Source: Thermococcus sp.
Lineage (GTDB): Archaea > Methanobacteriota_B > Thermococci > Thermococcales > Thermococcaceae
NCBI GenBank assembly: GCA_027001105.1
Contig: JALTMZ010000007.1
Location: 1-8,372 of the forward strand
Direction: 5' to 3'
DNA: 8,372 nt
Positions 1 to 6,878 of the stretch are shown piece by piece. Both the position numbers and the translations under genes were made by a program. Position 1 is the first letter of the stretch; each line of letters opens with the position of its first letter. The notes under the pieces were generated by a model, which saw only the letters and a program-made list of their open reading frames with translations, was not told where the DNA came from and ran no database searches.

Positions 1-52
1 ACCAAAGTTTTTGGCATATAGACTTTACGAAGGGTATTAAACAGAAGGAGGA
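1..52. other. Short region downstream of the PRC-barrel gene
   Basis: These 52 bases follow the PRC-barrel stop codon on the minus strand. They contain a short hairpin-like sequence, CCAAAGTTTTTGG (2-14), and a minus-strand TTTAATA that could be a promoter element for a gene beyond the left edge. Neither is strong enough to call. Confidence 0.3.
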
Positions 53-358
53 TCAAGGAGACTGGAGCTTTTCTTTCACAGTCCTCAATCTTCTGAGCTT
101 AGATTTAACTGCCAACTTTGAGGAGTCAATTATTATCACTTCTCCAATGCTCTTGACGGCACTTATTGGGATTAAAAGCAATCCCTCATGATCAGTGACA
201 AATTCACTTGTATCTAAATCTTCATCCGGTTCAGCTACAATTACAAGTAAATCCCCAGTTTCTTCATCAAAGCTCAAATCATAAACCCATCCGAGCCTTA
301 TCCCCGTGTCTGTAATGAGCTCAACATCCCTAAGCTTTGAAGCCTTTATCTTTACCAT
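53..358 (-). CDS. PRC-barrel domain protein, about 101 aa
   Basis: The protein is a single small beta-rich PRC-barrel domain. It starts MVKIKASKLRDVELITD, continues GIRLGWVYDLSFDEETG (the usual first beta hairpins of the fold), has an acidic loop (AEPDEDLDTSEF) and an IPISAVKSIGEVIIID segment, and ends in a basic tail (SKLRRLRTVKEKLQ). It has no signal peptide or membrane segment, so it should be cytosolic. PRC barrels are protein- or RNA-interaction modules. In haloarchaea, short PRC-barrel proteins (CdpB1/CdpB2) work with SepF in FtsZ-based division; a similar role here is inference. I chose the ATG at 358 because GAGGTGG lies 5 nt upstream; a GTG at 367 would place the start inside that site. 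It has its own TATA box, so it is probably transcribed separately from cdc48. The family call is fairly firm; the function is unknown. Confidence 0.85.
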   Translation of the reverse strand: MVKIKASKLRDVELITDTGIRLGWVYDLSFDEETGDLLVIVAEPDEDLDTSEFVTDHEGLLLIPISAVKSIGEVIIIDSSKLAVKSKLRRLRTVKEKLQSP

Positions 359-363
359 CTTTG

Positions 364-370
364 CCACCTC
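364..370 (-). promoter_or_regulatory. Ribosome binding site of the PRC-barrel gene
   Basis: GAGGTGG on the minus strand, 5 nt before the ATG at 358, matches the anti-Shine-Dalgarno end of archaeal 16S rRNA. It decides the start, because the alternative GTG codon at 367 overlaps it. Confidence 0.75.
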
Positions 371-404
371 AGAATTTTAAACTATACTATTAGTCGGGTT
401 TTTT

Positions 405-419
405 GTATAAAAATCTTTT
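405..419 (-). promoter_or_regulatory. BRE/TATA promoter of the PRC-barrel gene
   Basis: On the minus strand the sequence reads GAAAAGATTTTTATAC: a purine-rich BRE-like stretch followed by a strong archaeal TATA box (TTTTTATAC, 405-413). A start about 25 nt downstream would fall near position 383, giving a leader of roughly 25 nt that includes the ribosome binding site. The T-run could also help terminate cdc48 transcripts. Confidence 0.6.
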
Positions 420-434
420 CTGCATAAGCAGAAA
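417..434. repeat. Perfect 7-bp inverted repeat (TTTCTGC-ATAA-GCAGAAA)
   Basis: TTTCTGC at 417-423 and GCAGAAA at 428-434 are perfect inverted repeats around the loop ATAA. The repeat abuts the BRE of the PRC-barrel promoter and lies downstream of the cdc48 stop codon. It could be an operator for a dimeric regulator or, read on the minus strand, a hairpin ending cdc48 transcripts, since TTTTT follows it. Confidence 0.5.
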
Positions 435-448
435 CTGAAAAGTGAGAT

Positions 449-462
449 GAAAAATAAAAAGC
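449..462 (-). terminator. Oligo-T terminator after cdc48
   Basis: On the minus strand GCTTTTTATTTTTC begins 11 nt after the cdc48 stop codon. Two T5 runs just after a gene are typical of hairpin-independent termination by archaeal RNA polymerase. Confidence 0.6.
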
Positions 463-472
463 AAATCCCCAC

Positions 473-2977
473 TCAGCCTGTGAAGTAGTCCATCTCCTTT
501 CTCTCCTTTGATGCCCTCCTGCTTTCTTCGAACTGTTTGTAGTACTCGATCATGTACTTTGTAACGCTCGGCCTTATCTTTTTCATAGCATCTTCAAAGT
601 CCTTCCGCGAGACTTTGAGTTTTTCAAGAAACTCTTCACTTTGCTCTTCAATGAGCTCTCTAGGTGTTTTTGCAACAATTCTTCTTAAAGCGTTCATTGC
701 TGCTTCTCTTACAAGAGCTGCTATATCCGCTCCTGTATAACCTTCAAGCCTCTTGGCAAGCTCTCTTAAGTTCACATCTTCCGCCAAAGGCACTCTTCTC
801 GTGTGAACTTTTAGAATTTCGTATCTTGCTTTTTCGTCTGGTGCTGGAACCAAGATCAACCTATCAAACCTTCCGGGCCTGAGCAAAGCTGGATCCAAAA
901 TGTCAGGTCTGTTAGTTGCCGCAATAACAACAACCCCACTGTTCTCTTCCAATCCATCCATTTCTGTCAATAGCTGGTTGATTATCCTATCAGTAACCCT
1001 GTTGACATCGCTTCCCCTCATCGGAGCAATTGCATCAATCTCATCAATGAACACCACGGTTGGTGCAGCCTGCCTTGCCTTCCTGAAAATTTCTCTAATT
1101 CTCTTTTCGCTCTCACCAACCCATTTGCTCAAAACTTCTGGACCTCTAATTCCAATGAAGTTAGCCTCGCTCTCTGTTGCAACAGCTTTAGCAAGCATGG
1201 TCTTACCAGTTCCCGGCGGTCCGTAAAGGAGAATTCCCTTCGGAGGATTAATTCCTAAACGCTGAAACGCCTTTGGGTATTTGAGCGGCCACTCAACTGC
1301 CTCCCTGAGTGCCTGCTTGACTTCATCGAGACCTCCTATATCCTCCCAGTGAACATTTGGAACTTCAAGCATTACTTCTCTCAAAGCAGATGGCTCAACC
1401 ATTTTCAAAGCTTCATAGAAGTCTTTCTTAGTAACCTTCAGCTCCTGAAGAACTTCTGGCGCAATCTTTTCTTCTTCTGGATTAATTTTACCCTCCTGGA
1501 TTAACCTTCTCAGAACGACCATTGCGGCTTCTCTTGCTAAAGCTGCCAAGTCTGCACCCACGAATCCGTGCGTCTTTTCAGCTAACTCATCAAGCATCTT
1601 GTCAATCAGCTTGGTCTTAACTTCGCGGTAAATTTCCCCATCGCTCTTGAGGATTTCTTTTATCTCATCTTCATCTTTAGCTTTCTCAACTTTCTTGATT
1701 ATGTCTTCGAGCTTCTCTTTGTCAAAGCGCTCCTCCCTGAGTAAGCCTTTGAGAACTTTCAAAACTAACTGCTTATCGTAGTCCGGCTCAAGAGGCATTC
1801 CTCTCGTGTGAATCTGGAGGATTTCTTTTCTTCCCTGTCTGTCTGGAACACCTACTTCAATTTCCCTATCAAATCTTCCGGGCCTTCTCAAAGCTGGATC
1901 AATTGCATCAGGTCTGTTTGTTGCGGCTATGACAATAACTTTTCCTCTTTTCTTCAGTCCATCCATTAGGGTCAAAAGCTGGCTAACGACTCTCTTTTCA
2001 ACTTCCCCAGTAACTTCTTCTCTCTTTGGTGCAATTGCATCAATTTCATCAATAAAAATTATACTTGGAGCGTTTTCTTCGGCCTCCTTAAAGACCTCTC
2101 TCAGTCTTTCCTCGCTCTCACCGTAGAACTTACTCATGATTTCTGGACCGTTGATAGCTATGAAGTGAGCGTTAGTTTCATTTGCCACAGCCTTCGCAAG
2201 CAAAGTCTTACCTGTTCCTGGTGGACCATAGAGCAAAACTCCCTTGGGTGGCTCAATCCCTAAGCGCTCAAAGAGCTCTGGGTGCTTTAGCGGTAGCTCA
2301 ACCATCTCCCTGATCTTCTGAATCGCATCCTTGAGACCGCCAATGTCCTCATATGTAACCTCCGGCACCTTCTCTTCTCTAACTTCAACCGCTTGAGGAA
2401 GAACTTCAATTTCGGTGTTGTATGTTATTTGGACTATCCCTTTGGGATTTGTGTTCACGACAATAAACTTCAGCTCACCAAAAGCCAGTGGAAGTGCTTC
2501 GAAAAATCCTCTAAAGAACTCATCAAAAGGAGAACCCGTATAGAACTCTTCTCTTCCACTTGCAACTATAATGTCGCCTTTCACAACTGGTCTGCCAAGA
2601 AGGTTTTGTTTGATCATATCACCAGGAATCTGAATTAGAACTCCTCTCTGGGCAGGTGCAAGAACAACTTTCTTTGCTTCTTTAACTTCGGCTCTTCTAA
2701 CAGTCACATAATCCCCGATGCTGACTTTGGCATTTCTTCTGATATACCCGTCCATCCTGATTATATCCAGACCCCTGTCATCTGGATGAGCATTTGCAAC
2801 AATAGCTGCTGTACTCCTCTCTCCTATGAGTTCAACTATATCCCCAGGCTCAACACCTAACTCCCGCTGATATTTTCTGTCAAATCTGACTATCCCTCGC
2901 CCAACGTCTCTTTTCAAAGCTTCGGCTACTCTAAGCTTAATTTCATCTTTAACCTCATCTCTTTTTCCTAAAATCAT
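473..2977 (-). CDS. cdc48: Cdc48/VAT-type AAA+ ATPase (archaeal p97), about 834 aa
   Basis: This is the hexameric cytosolic ATPase that unfolds substrates, probably feeding the proteasome. Residues 1 to about 195 form the N domain (double-psi barrel plus second lobe). D1 has Walker A GPPGTGKT (251-258), pore loop KFYGES, Walker B IIFIDE (306-311) and RRPGRFDRE with arginine fingers. D2 has Walker A GPPGTGKT (586-593), pore loop KWVGES, Walker B VVFIDE (641-646) and LRPGRFDRL. Both ATPase domains therefore look active. An extra charged helical segment of about 60 residues (about 402-463) sits in the D1 lid; it makes the protein longer than the roughly 740-745 residues of Thermoplasma VAT. The C-terminus, MDYFTG, is not a proteasome-docking HbYX motif. 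I chose the ATG at 2977 because GGAGGGG lies 5 nt upstream; the ATG at 3004 would translate through that site. The gene overlaps its upstream neighbour by 23 nt, so it is probably co-transcribed and translationally coupled. Confidence 0.96.
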   Translation of the reverse strand: MILGKRDEVKDEIKLRVAEALKRDVGRGIVRFDRKYQRELGVEPGDIVELIGERSTAAIVANAHPDDRGLDIIRMDGYIRRNAKVSIGDYVTVRRAEVKEAKKVVLAPAQRGVLIQIPGDMIKQNLLGRPVVKGDIIVASGREEFYTGSPFDEFFRGFFEALPLAFGELKFIVVNTNPKGIVQITYNTEIEVLPQAVEVREEKVPEVTYEDIGGLKDAIQKIREMVELPLKHPELFERLGIEPPKGVLLYGPPGTGKTLLAKAVANETNAHFIAINGPEIMSKFYGESEERLREVFKEAEENAPSIIFIDEIDAIAPKREEVTGEVEKRVVSQLLTLMDGLKKRGKVIVIAATNRPDAIDPALRRPGRFDREIEVGVPDRQGRKEILQIHTRGMPLEPDYDKQLVLKVLKGLLREERFDKEKLEDIIKKVEKAKDEDEIKEILKSDGEIYREVKTKLIDKMLDELAEKTHGFVGADLAALAREAAMVVLRRLIQEGKINPEEEKIAPEVLQELKVTKKDFYEALKMVEPSALREVMLEVPNVHWEDIGGLDEVKQALREAVEWPLKYPKAFQRLGINPPKGILLYGPPGTGKTMLAKAVATESEANFIGIRGPEVLSKWVGESEKRIREIFRKARQAAPTVVFIDEIDAIAPMRGSDVNRVTDRIINQLLTEMDGLEENSGVVVIAATNRPDILDPALLRPGRFDRLILVPAPDEKARYEILKVHTRRVPLAEDVNLRELAKRLEGYTGADIAALVREAAMNALRRIVAKTPRELIEEQSEEFLEKLKVSRKDFEDAMKKIRPSVTKYMIEYYKQFEESRRASKERKEMDYFTG

Positions 2978-3740
2978 TTTTACCCCTCCTTTGGTGAATT
3001 TCAATTGCTTCCTCCAACGTTAAATTACCCTTAGCAACCTCACGTGCAAGCTCAGATGAAATTGTGATCCTACCTCCACTCATAATTCTACTTTTGCTTT
3101 TTATATGCTCAATCTCCCTTTTAGTTGGCTCGTTTGTGTAAATCAATTCTCCAATTTTAACTTCTCTCCCTTCCCTTAAAGCTATGTTGATTGATGCAAC
3201 TATATCCTGAACCTGAGAGCCTTCAACACCGCCCACTTTAGGTGTCGTTCCTCTCTCGTTTACAATGATCACTGGATAGCTTTCACCCAAAATTCTTGCA
3301 AGTGCTTTAAGCATTAATATGCGGTGCCTTTTTGCTCCGTGCCCAATCTTAATCCTCGCTTTTGGATACTTTTCAAGAAGATTAAGAATCACATCCACGT
3401 CTTTGGGGCTCTTCAAATGGTAGACTTCAACCACCCTGTTATCTCCAACGACTGCAACTCCGGGCCTCTCTCCAGGATCTATTGCAATGAAGACCTTTTT
3501 GAATCTCTTCCTTCCCTCAAGTCTCGCCAAAAGTTCATCTATAAAGTTCTCGTTCTTAACAATTATCTTGACTGGAAAGTTGATTTTATCGTAATCTTCC
3601 TCGCTTGTCAGAACCACCTCAACGTCAAAAGGTATCTTCTCATCTAAGCGGAGGCTGTAAAATGGAATTTTATATTCCTTAAGCACCTTTGAAGCGATAT
3701 AGTACACGCGGGCATTTCTTGTTACAATCGCAACTCTCAT
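2955..3740 (-). CDS. RuvC/RNase H-fold protein of unknown function, 261 aa
   Basis: I do not know a gene name for this protein. Residues 1 to about 75 form an alpha/beta N-terminal part (MRVAIVTRN...). Residues 83-190 look like a RuvC/RNase H-like domain: a first strand with a DPG motif ([17 protein letters not shown], Asp88), a second strand, [10 protein letters not shown], a strand ending in Glu162 (VIIVNERG), and a helix with Asp179 ([12 protein letters not shown]). These three acidic residues sit where RuvC-type nucleases bind metal, so nuclease activity is possible but inferred. The C-terminus is helical and basic (GKNDFRKKR). Its last 23 nt overlap cdc48, and it is the first gene of that operon. 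A TATA-like box about 26 nt before the ATG, and no visible ribosome binding site, suggest a leaderless mRNA. YqgF/DUF460-like proteins share the fold and are alternatives; this one lacks their long coiled coil. Confidence 0.8.
   Translation of the reverse strand: MRVAIVTRNARVYYIASKVLKEYKIPFYSLRLDEKIPFDVEVVLTSEEDYDKINFPVKIIVKNENFIDELLARLEGRKRFKKVFIAIDPGERPGVAVVGDNRVVEVYHLKSPKDVDVILNLLEKYPKARIKIGHGAKRHRILMLKALARILGESYPVIIVNERGTTPKVGGVEGSQVQDIVASINIALREGREVKIGELIYTNEPTKREIEHIKSKSRIMSGGRITISSELAREVAKGNLTLEEAIEIHQRRGKNDFRKKR
2983..2989 (-). promoter_or_regulatory. Ribosome binding site of cdc48
   Basis: GGAGGGG on the minus strand lies 5 nt upstream of the ATG at 2977. It sits inside the 3' coding end of the upstream RuvC-like gene and fixes the cdc48 start, ruling out the in-frame ATG at 3004. 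Confidence 0.8.
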
Positions 3741-3762
3741 GGTTTGTGATACGCAGTTAGGT

Positions 3763-3770
3763 ATTAAAAA
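3763..3770 (-). promoter_or_regulatory. TATA box of the RuvC-like gene/cdc48 operon
   Basis: The minus strand reads TTTTTAAT, centred about 26 nt upstream of the ATG at 3740. That distance puts the transcription start at or beside the start codon, and no Shine-Dalgarno sequence precedes the ATG (CACAAACCATG), so the mRNA is probably leaderless. The BRE match upstream is weak. Confidence 0.5.
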
Positions 3771-3790
3771 GGTTGAGGATTAAAATGACA

Positions 3791-3812
3791 AGGTAAACTA
3801 AAGTGCTTACCT
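3791..3812. repeat. Inverted repeat upstream of moeA (AGGTAA-N10-TTACCT)
   Basis: AGGTAA (3791-3796) and TTACCT (3807-3812) are perfect 6-bp inverted arms, with one more matching pair inside the spacer. The dyad is centred at 3801-3802 in the divergent promoter region, just upstream of the moeA TATA box. It may be an operator, but a 6-bp dyad can easily arise by chance here. Confidence 0.3.
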
Positions 3813-3827
3813 AAAGCTTTTTTATTA
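3813..3827 (+). promoter_or_regulatory. BRE/TATA promoter of moeA
   Basis: AAAGC followed by TTTTTTATTA (3818-3827) is a good BRE/TATA pair, centred about 33 nt before the ATG at 3856. It predicts a transcript start near 3848 and a leader of only about 8 nt, so GGTGGTCC just before the ATG may be only partly transcribed. Confidence 0.55.
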
Positions 3828-3855
3828 AAGTGATTGAGCTTTTTAGGGTGGTCCC

Positions 3856-5055
3856 ATGGCATTCCTGAAGGTTGTCCCGCTCGAAGAGGCATTGAAGGTC
3901 ATTAACTCATTTCCCTTAAAGCCCAATACTGAAGAGATCAAGCTTGAGGAAGTCTTAGGAAGAGTTCTGGCTGAAGACATAGAGAGCCCAATTGATGTTC
4001 CTCCGTTCGATAGGTCAACCGTTGATGGGTATGCTGTGAAAAGCAAAGATACATGGGGTGCAAGTGAAACAAATCCTGTAAAATTAAAAGTTGTTGGGGA
4101 AATAAACGCTGGAGATACCCCAAAGATAGAGATAAAAGATGGAGAAAGTGCTTACATTTCAACAGGTGCTTCTCTGCCAAAGGGGGCAGATGCCGTCATT
4201 CCTTTCGAGGAAGTTGACAGAGAGAATGAATGGGTAGTCATATACAAGCCAGTGTACCCCGATTATGGCGTCATGAAAGCTGGAGCAGATATACCAAAAG
4301 GAAAGCTTCTGCTGAAGAAAGGGACAAAGCTGAGCTTCAAAGAAACTGCTCTGCTTTCTGCGGTAGGATTTGAAAAAGTCAAGGTTTTTGCAAAGCCAAA
4401 AGTCGCTGTGATAAGCACGGGGAATGAAATTATTTTGCCGGGCAAAGAGCTGAAATACGGTCAGATTTATGACATAAATGGCAGGGCGATAAGTGATGCC
4501 GTAAGAGAGCTTGGTGGCGAAGCATATTTCTTGGGAATAGCGAAGGATGACGAAGAAAGCTTAAAAGAGAAAATACTTGAAGGACTAAAGTATGATATGA
4601 TAATCCTTTCAGGAGGAGCAAGCGGAGGAATCAGGGATTTAACAGCCTCAATAATTGAAGAACTCGGTGAGATAAAGGTTCACGGCATAGCTATTCAGCC
4701 AGGCAAGCCAACGATAATTGGACTCATAGATGGAAAACCAATCTTTGGTCTGCCGGGTTATCCAACTTCATGCTTAACCAACTTCACTTTGCTGGTCGCT
4801 CCTCTCATTAGGAAGCTTCTTGGCCAGGGACAAGAGCACAAGAAAGTTAAGAAAAAGCTTGCTCACAAAGTTTTCTCTGTAAAAGGAAGGAGGCAGTTCT
4901 TGCCGGTAAGAATTGAAAATGATAAAGCCGTGCCGATACTAAAGGGAAGCGGCGCTGTCACAAGCTTCATTGATGCAGATGGGTTCATAGAGGTGCCAGA
5001 GAACGTTGAGATACTCGATGAGGGAGAGGAAGTCGATGTAATACTGTTTGGTTGA
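3856..5055 (+). CDS. moeA: MoeA, molybdopterin molybdenum-/tungstentransferase, 399 aa
   Basis: MoeA acts in the last step of molybdenum/tungsten cofactor synthesis, inserting the metal into adenylylated molybdopterin in the cytosol. In Thermococcales the metal is probably tungsten, for aldehyde:ferredoxin oxidoreductases (inference). The MoeA domains run in order: residues 48-60 DVPPFDRSTVDGYA with the conserved Asp of domain III, 110-120 GADAVIPFEEV, then the MogA-like domain from about 182 (VAVISTGNEI). Its binding loops are SGGASGGIRD (252-261, in place of the bacterial GGVSVG pattern) and GLPGYPTS (298-305). The C-terminal domain IV is at about 335-399. The length is normal for MoeA without a fused periplasmic-binding-type domain. 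The ATG at 3856 directly follows GGTGGTCC, a near match to GGTGATCC. The gene is divergent from the RuvC-like gene and has its own promoter. Confidence 0.95.
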   Translation: MAFLKVVPLEEALKVINSFPLKPNTEEIKLEEVLGRVLAEDIESPIDVPPFDRSTVDGYAVKSKDTWGASETNPVKLKVVGEINAGDTPKIEIKDGESAYISTGASLPKGADAVIPFEEVDRENEWVVIYKPVYPDYGVMKAGADIPKGKLLLKKGTKLSFKETALLSAVGFEKVKVFAKPKVAVISTGNEIILPGKELKYGQIYDINGRAISDAVRELGGEAYFLGIAKDDEESLKEKILEGLKYDMIILSGGASGGIRDLTASIIEELGEIKVHGIAIQPGKPTIIGLIDGKPIFGLPGYPTSCLTNFTLLVAPLIRKLLGQGQEHKKVKKKLAHKVFSVKGRRQFLPVRIENDKAVPILKGSGAVTSFIDADGFIEVPENVEILDEGEEVDVILFG

Positions 5056-5071
5056 TTATCCCTCTAATAAG

Positions 5072-5086
5072 CAAATGATTTTTAAA
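5072..5086 (+). promoter_or_regulatory. BRE/TATA promoter of serS
   Basis: CAAATG followed by ATTTTTAAA (5078-5086) lies in the 65-nt gap after moeA. A start about 26 nt downstream would be near 5108, leaving a leader of roughly 13 nt that still contains GGTGA. This suggests serS is transcribed on its own, although read-through from moeA is possible. Confidence 0.55.
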
Positions 5087-5110
5087 CTTCTCTTTCTCTT
5101 TAAATTCTTA

Positions 5111-5115
5111 GGTGA
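5111..5115 (+). promoter_or_regulatory. Ribosome binding site of serS
   Basis: GGTGA lies 5 nt before the ATG at 5121. It overlaps the in-frame GTG at 5112, which is therefore unlikely to be the start. Confidence 0.7.
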
Positions 5116-5120
5116 ATGAT

Positions 5121-6488
5121 ATGCTTGACATAAAGCTCATTCGTGAAAATCCCGACATTGTTAAAGGTGACCTTATAAAGCGCGGTGAACTTGAAAAGCT
5201 CAAATGGATTGATGAAATTCTCGAGCTTGACAAAAAATGGAGGGAGAACCTCAGAAAAATTAACCAGCTGAGAAGGGAAAGGAACAGAATAGCCGTCGAG
5301 ATAGGCAAAAGAAAGAAAGCGGGAGAAAGCGTGGATGATCTACTTACAAAGAGCAAAGAGATAGTCAAGCAGATTGAAATACTGGAAAAAGAAAATGAAG
5401 AGATAAAGAGGAAAATTGACTTCTACCTCTGGAGATTGCCAAACATAACCCATGAAAGTGTCCCAATTGGAAAGGATGATACCGAAAATGTTCCGATAAA
5501 ATTCTGGGGCAAAGCAAGAGTCTGGAAAGGCCATCTTGAGAGCTTTCTCGAGCAGAGTCAAGGAAAGATGGAGTATGAGGTTTTAGAGTGGAAGCCAAAA
5601 CTTCATGTTGATTTGCTTGAGATTTTAAGAGGCGCAGATTTTGAAAGAGCTGCAAAGGTCAGCGGTTCAAGATTTTATTACCTCCTTAATGAGATTGTTA
5701 TCCTTGACTTAGCACTAATCCGCTTTGCTCTTGATAGACTAATTGAAAAAGGCTTCACTCCAGTAATCCCACCATACATGGTTAGGAGGTATGTTGAAGA
5801 GGGCGTTACAACTTTTGACGACTTTGAAAACGTTATTTATAAGGTCGAAGGCGAGGACTTGTATCTGATCCCAACAGCAGAGCACCCATTAGCCGGAATG
5901 CATGCCAACGAGATCATTGATGGAAAGGATTTGCCGCTCCTCTATGTCGGTGTTAGCCCATGCTTCCGTAAAGAGGCGGGAACTGCAGGAAAAGATACAA
6001 AGGGGATTTTCAGGGTTCACCAGTTCCACAAGGTTGAGCAGTTCGTCTACTCGAGGCCAGAAGAGAGCTGGGAGTGGCATGAAAAGCTCCTCCAGAACGC
6101 TGAAGAGCTGTTCCAAGAACTTGAAATCCCATATAGAGTGGTCAACATCTGTACTGGAGATTTGGGCTATGTCGCTGCCAAGAAGTACGACATTGAAGCA
6201 TGGATGCCGGGCCAAGGAAAGTTCAGAGAGGTTGTCAGCTGTTCAAACTGTACCGACTGGCAGGCGAGGAGGTTGAACATTAGATTCCGAGACAAGACTC
6301 ATGAGAAGCCGAAATTCGTACACACCTTAAATTCAACAGCGATAGCGACCTCAAGAGCAATAGTTGCCATTTTGGAGAACTTCCAGGAAGAGGATGGAAC
6401 GGTTAGGATACCAAAGGCACTGTGGAAGTACACAGGATTCAAGGAAATTGTACCAGCAGACAAAAAAGAGAAGTGCTGTCAAGATTGA
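5121..6488 (+). CDS. serS: Seryl-tRNA synthetase (class II), 455 aa
   Basis: The enzyme charges tRNA-Ser with serine in the cytosol. The start MLDIKLIRENPD is the canonical N-terminus of the family and supports the ATG at 5121. Residues from about 25 to 105 form the long antiparallel coiled coil that grips the tRNA long arm. The catalytic core has motif 1 (GFTPVIPPYMVRR), the serine-binding TAEHPL loop (252-257), motif 2 (FRKEAGTAGKDTKGIFRVHQF) and motif 3 (ATSRAIVAILENF...). It also has the conserved CSNCTDWQARR segment. This is the common SerRS, not the zinc-dependent methanogen type. An insertion before the core (FLEQSQGKMEYEVLEWKPK) is typical of archaeal/eukaryotic enzymes. The C-terminus, KKEKCCQD, is cysteine-rich, and its codons overlap the end of the convergent rnp4 gene. 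Confidence 0.97.
   Translation: MLDIKLIRENPDIVKGDLIKRGELEKLKWIDEILELDKKWRENLRKINQLRRERNRIAVEIGKRKKAGESVDDLLTKSKEIVKQIEILEKENEEIKRKIDFYLWRLPNITHESVPIGKDDTENVPIKFWGKARVWKGHLESFLEQSQGKMEYEVLEWKPKLHVDLLEILRGADFERAAKVSGSRFYYLLNEIVILDLALIRFALDRLIEKGFTPVIPPYMVRRYVEEGVTTFDDFENVIYKVEGEDLYLIPTAEHPLAGMHANEIIDGKDLPLLYVGVSPCFRKEAGTAGKDTKGIFRVHQFHKVEQFVYSRPEESWEWHEKLLQNAEELFQELEIPYRVVNICTGDLGYVAAKKYDIEAWMPGQGKFREVVSCSNCTDWQARRLNIRFRDKTHEKPKFVHTLNSTAIATSRAIVAILENFQEEDGTVRIPKALWKYTGFKEIVPADKKEKCCQD
6462..6467 (-). terminator. Oligo-T terminator of rnp4, inside serS
   Basis: On the minus strand a T6 run (CTCTTTTTTGTC) begins 12 nt after the rnp4 stop codon. It lies antisense to the last codons of serS (the Lys-Lys pair of ADKKEK). 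Archaeal polymerase can terminate at such T-runs without a hairpin. Confidence 0.4.
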
Positions 6489-6868
6489 CTTTTATTTTTA
6501 GCCCTCTCTTCAAGCCTTCTCCTACGCCTTTCTTTCTGCTCTCTTAGATATGGATACCTCATGATGTGTCCGCATTCAAGGCACTTAACAACAACATGCG
6601 GCATCCTCTTCTGCCTCAGCCTAACTTGAGCGTTAACTCCTGGCACTAAAAAGGAATGACATTTTTTGCAATACCGCCGCTTCCACTTTCTTGGCATCCT
6701 CACCTTAGCCTTCTGCTGCACAGCCAAGGCGATTTCAACATATCTATTAGCCAACTCCTTATCATAAGGAAAAACCCTCTCAGCTAATGTAAAGAGTATG
6801 TTAATTCTTTCCAGAGCAATTTTCCTCTTCTCTCTCTGCTCTTTCTTCCTCAAAAACTTCTTTGACAT
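6479..6868 (-). CDS. rnp4: Ribonuclease P protein component 4 (Rpp21), about 129 aa
   Basis: Rpp21 is a protein subunit of archaeal RNase P. It binds the catalytic RNA together with Rpp29 and helps mature tRNA 5' ends. The N-terminal half is helical (ALERINILFTLAERVFPYDK then ANRYVEIALAVQQKAKV). A basic stretch, RMPRKWKRRYCKKC, leads into a zinc ribbon with four cysteines at about 67, 70, 96 and 99 (CKKC and CLEC). RLRQKRMPH between them is very similar to Pyrococcus Rpp21. The tail is highly basic (KERRRRRLEERAKNKSQS). I chose the ATG at 6868, preceded by AGTGGT. A GTG at 6877 would add three residues and is possible. The gene starts about 10 nt after its upstream neighbour ends, so the two probably form one transcript. 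Its 3' end overlaps serS by 10 nt. Confidence 0.95.
   Translation of the reverse strand: MSKKFLRKKEQREKRKIALERINILFTLAERVFPYDKELANRYVEIALAVQQKAKVRMPRKWKRRYCKKCHSFLVPGVNAQVRLRQKRMPHVVVKCLECGHIMRYPYLREQKERRRRRLEERAKNKSQS
6489..6500 (+). terminator. Oligo-T terminator of serS, inside rnp4
   Basis: CTTTTATTTTTA starts directly after the serS stop codon (6486-6488). The stretch is antisense to the Lys/Asn codons at the C-terminus of Rpp21, so serS terminates within the convergent gene. Confidence 0.55.
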
Positions 6869-6878
6869 TTTAACCACT

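Noticed and set aside
900..1226. Open frame on the plus strand opposite cdc48 (108 codons)
   Set aside because: It is antisense to the conserved D2 ATPase domain, its translation is low-complexity and matches no family, and it lacks a promoter and ribosome binding site.
473..2977. Intein in the Cdc48 ATPase domains
   Set aside because: Both Walker A loops and flanking sequences are continuous, with no splicing or homing endonuclease motifs. The extra length is a short helical lid insertion.
2978..3004. Longer cdc48 start adding nine residues (MKFTKGGVK)
   Set aside because: The extension is encoded across the strong GGAGGGG ribosome binding site that serves the ATG at 2977, and the family N-terminus fits the shorter form.
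3735..3752. Possible TATCAC-N5-GTGATA (TGM/Tgr sugar regulator) site at the start of the RuvC-like gene
   Set aside because: Only one half-site matches well; the other matches 4 of 6 bases, and the neighbouring genes are not sugar-related.
3741..3855. tRNA or small RNA gene in the divergent intergenic region
   Set aside because: The sequence is AT-rich, has no cloverleaf or GC-rich stem expected of a hyperthermophile RNA, and is explained by two promoters.
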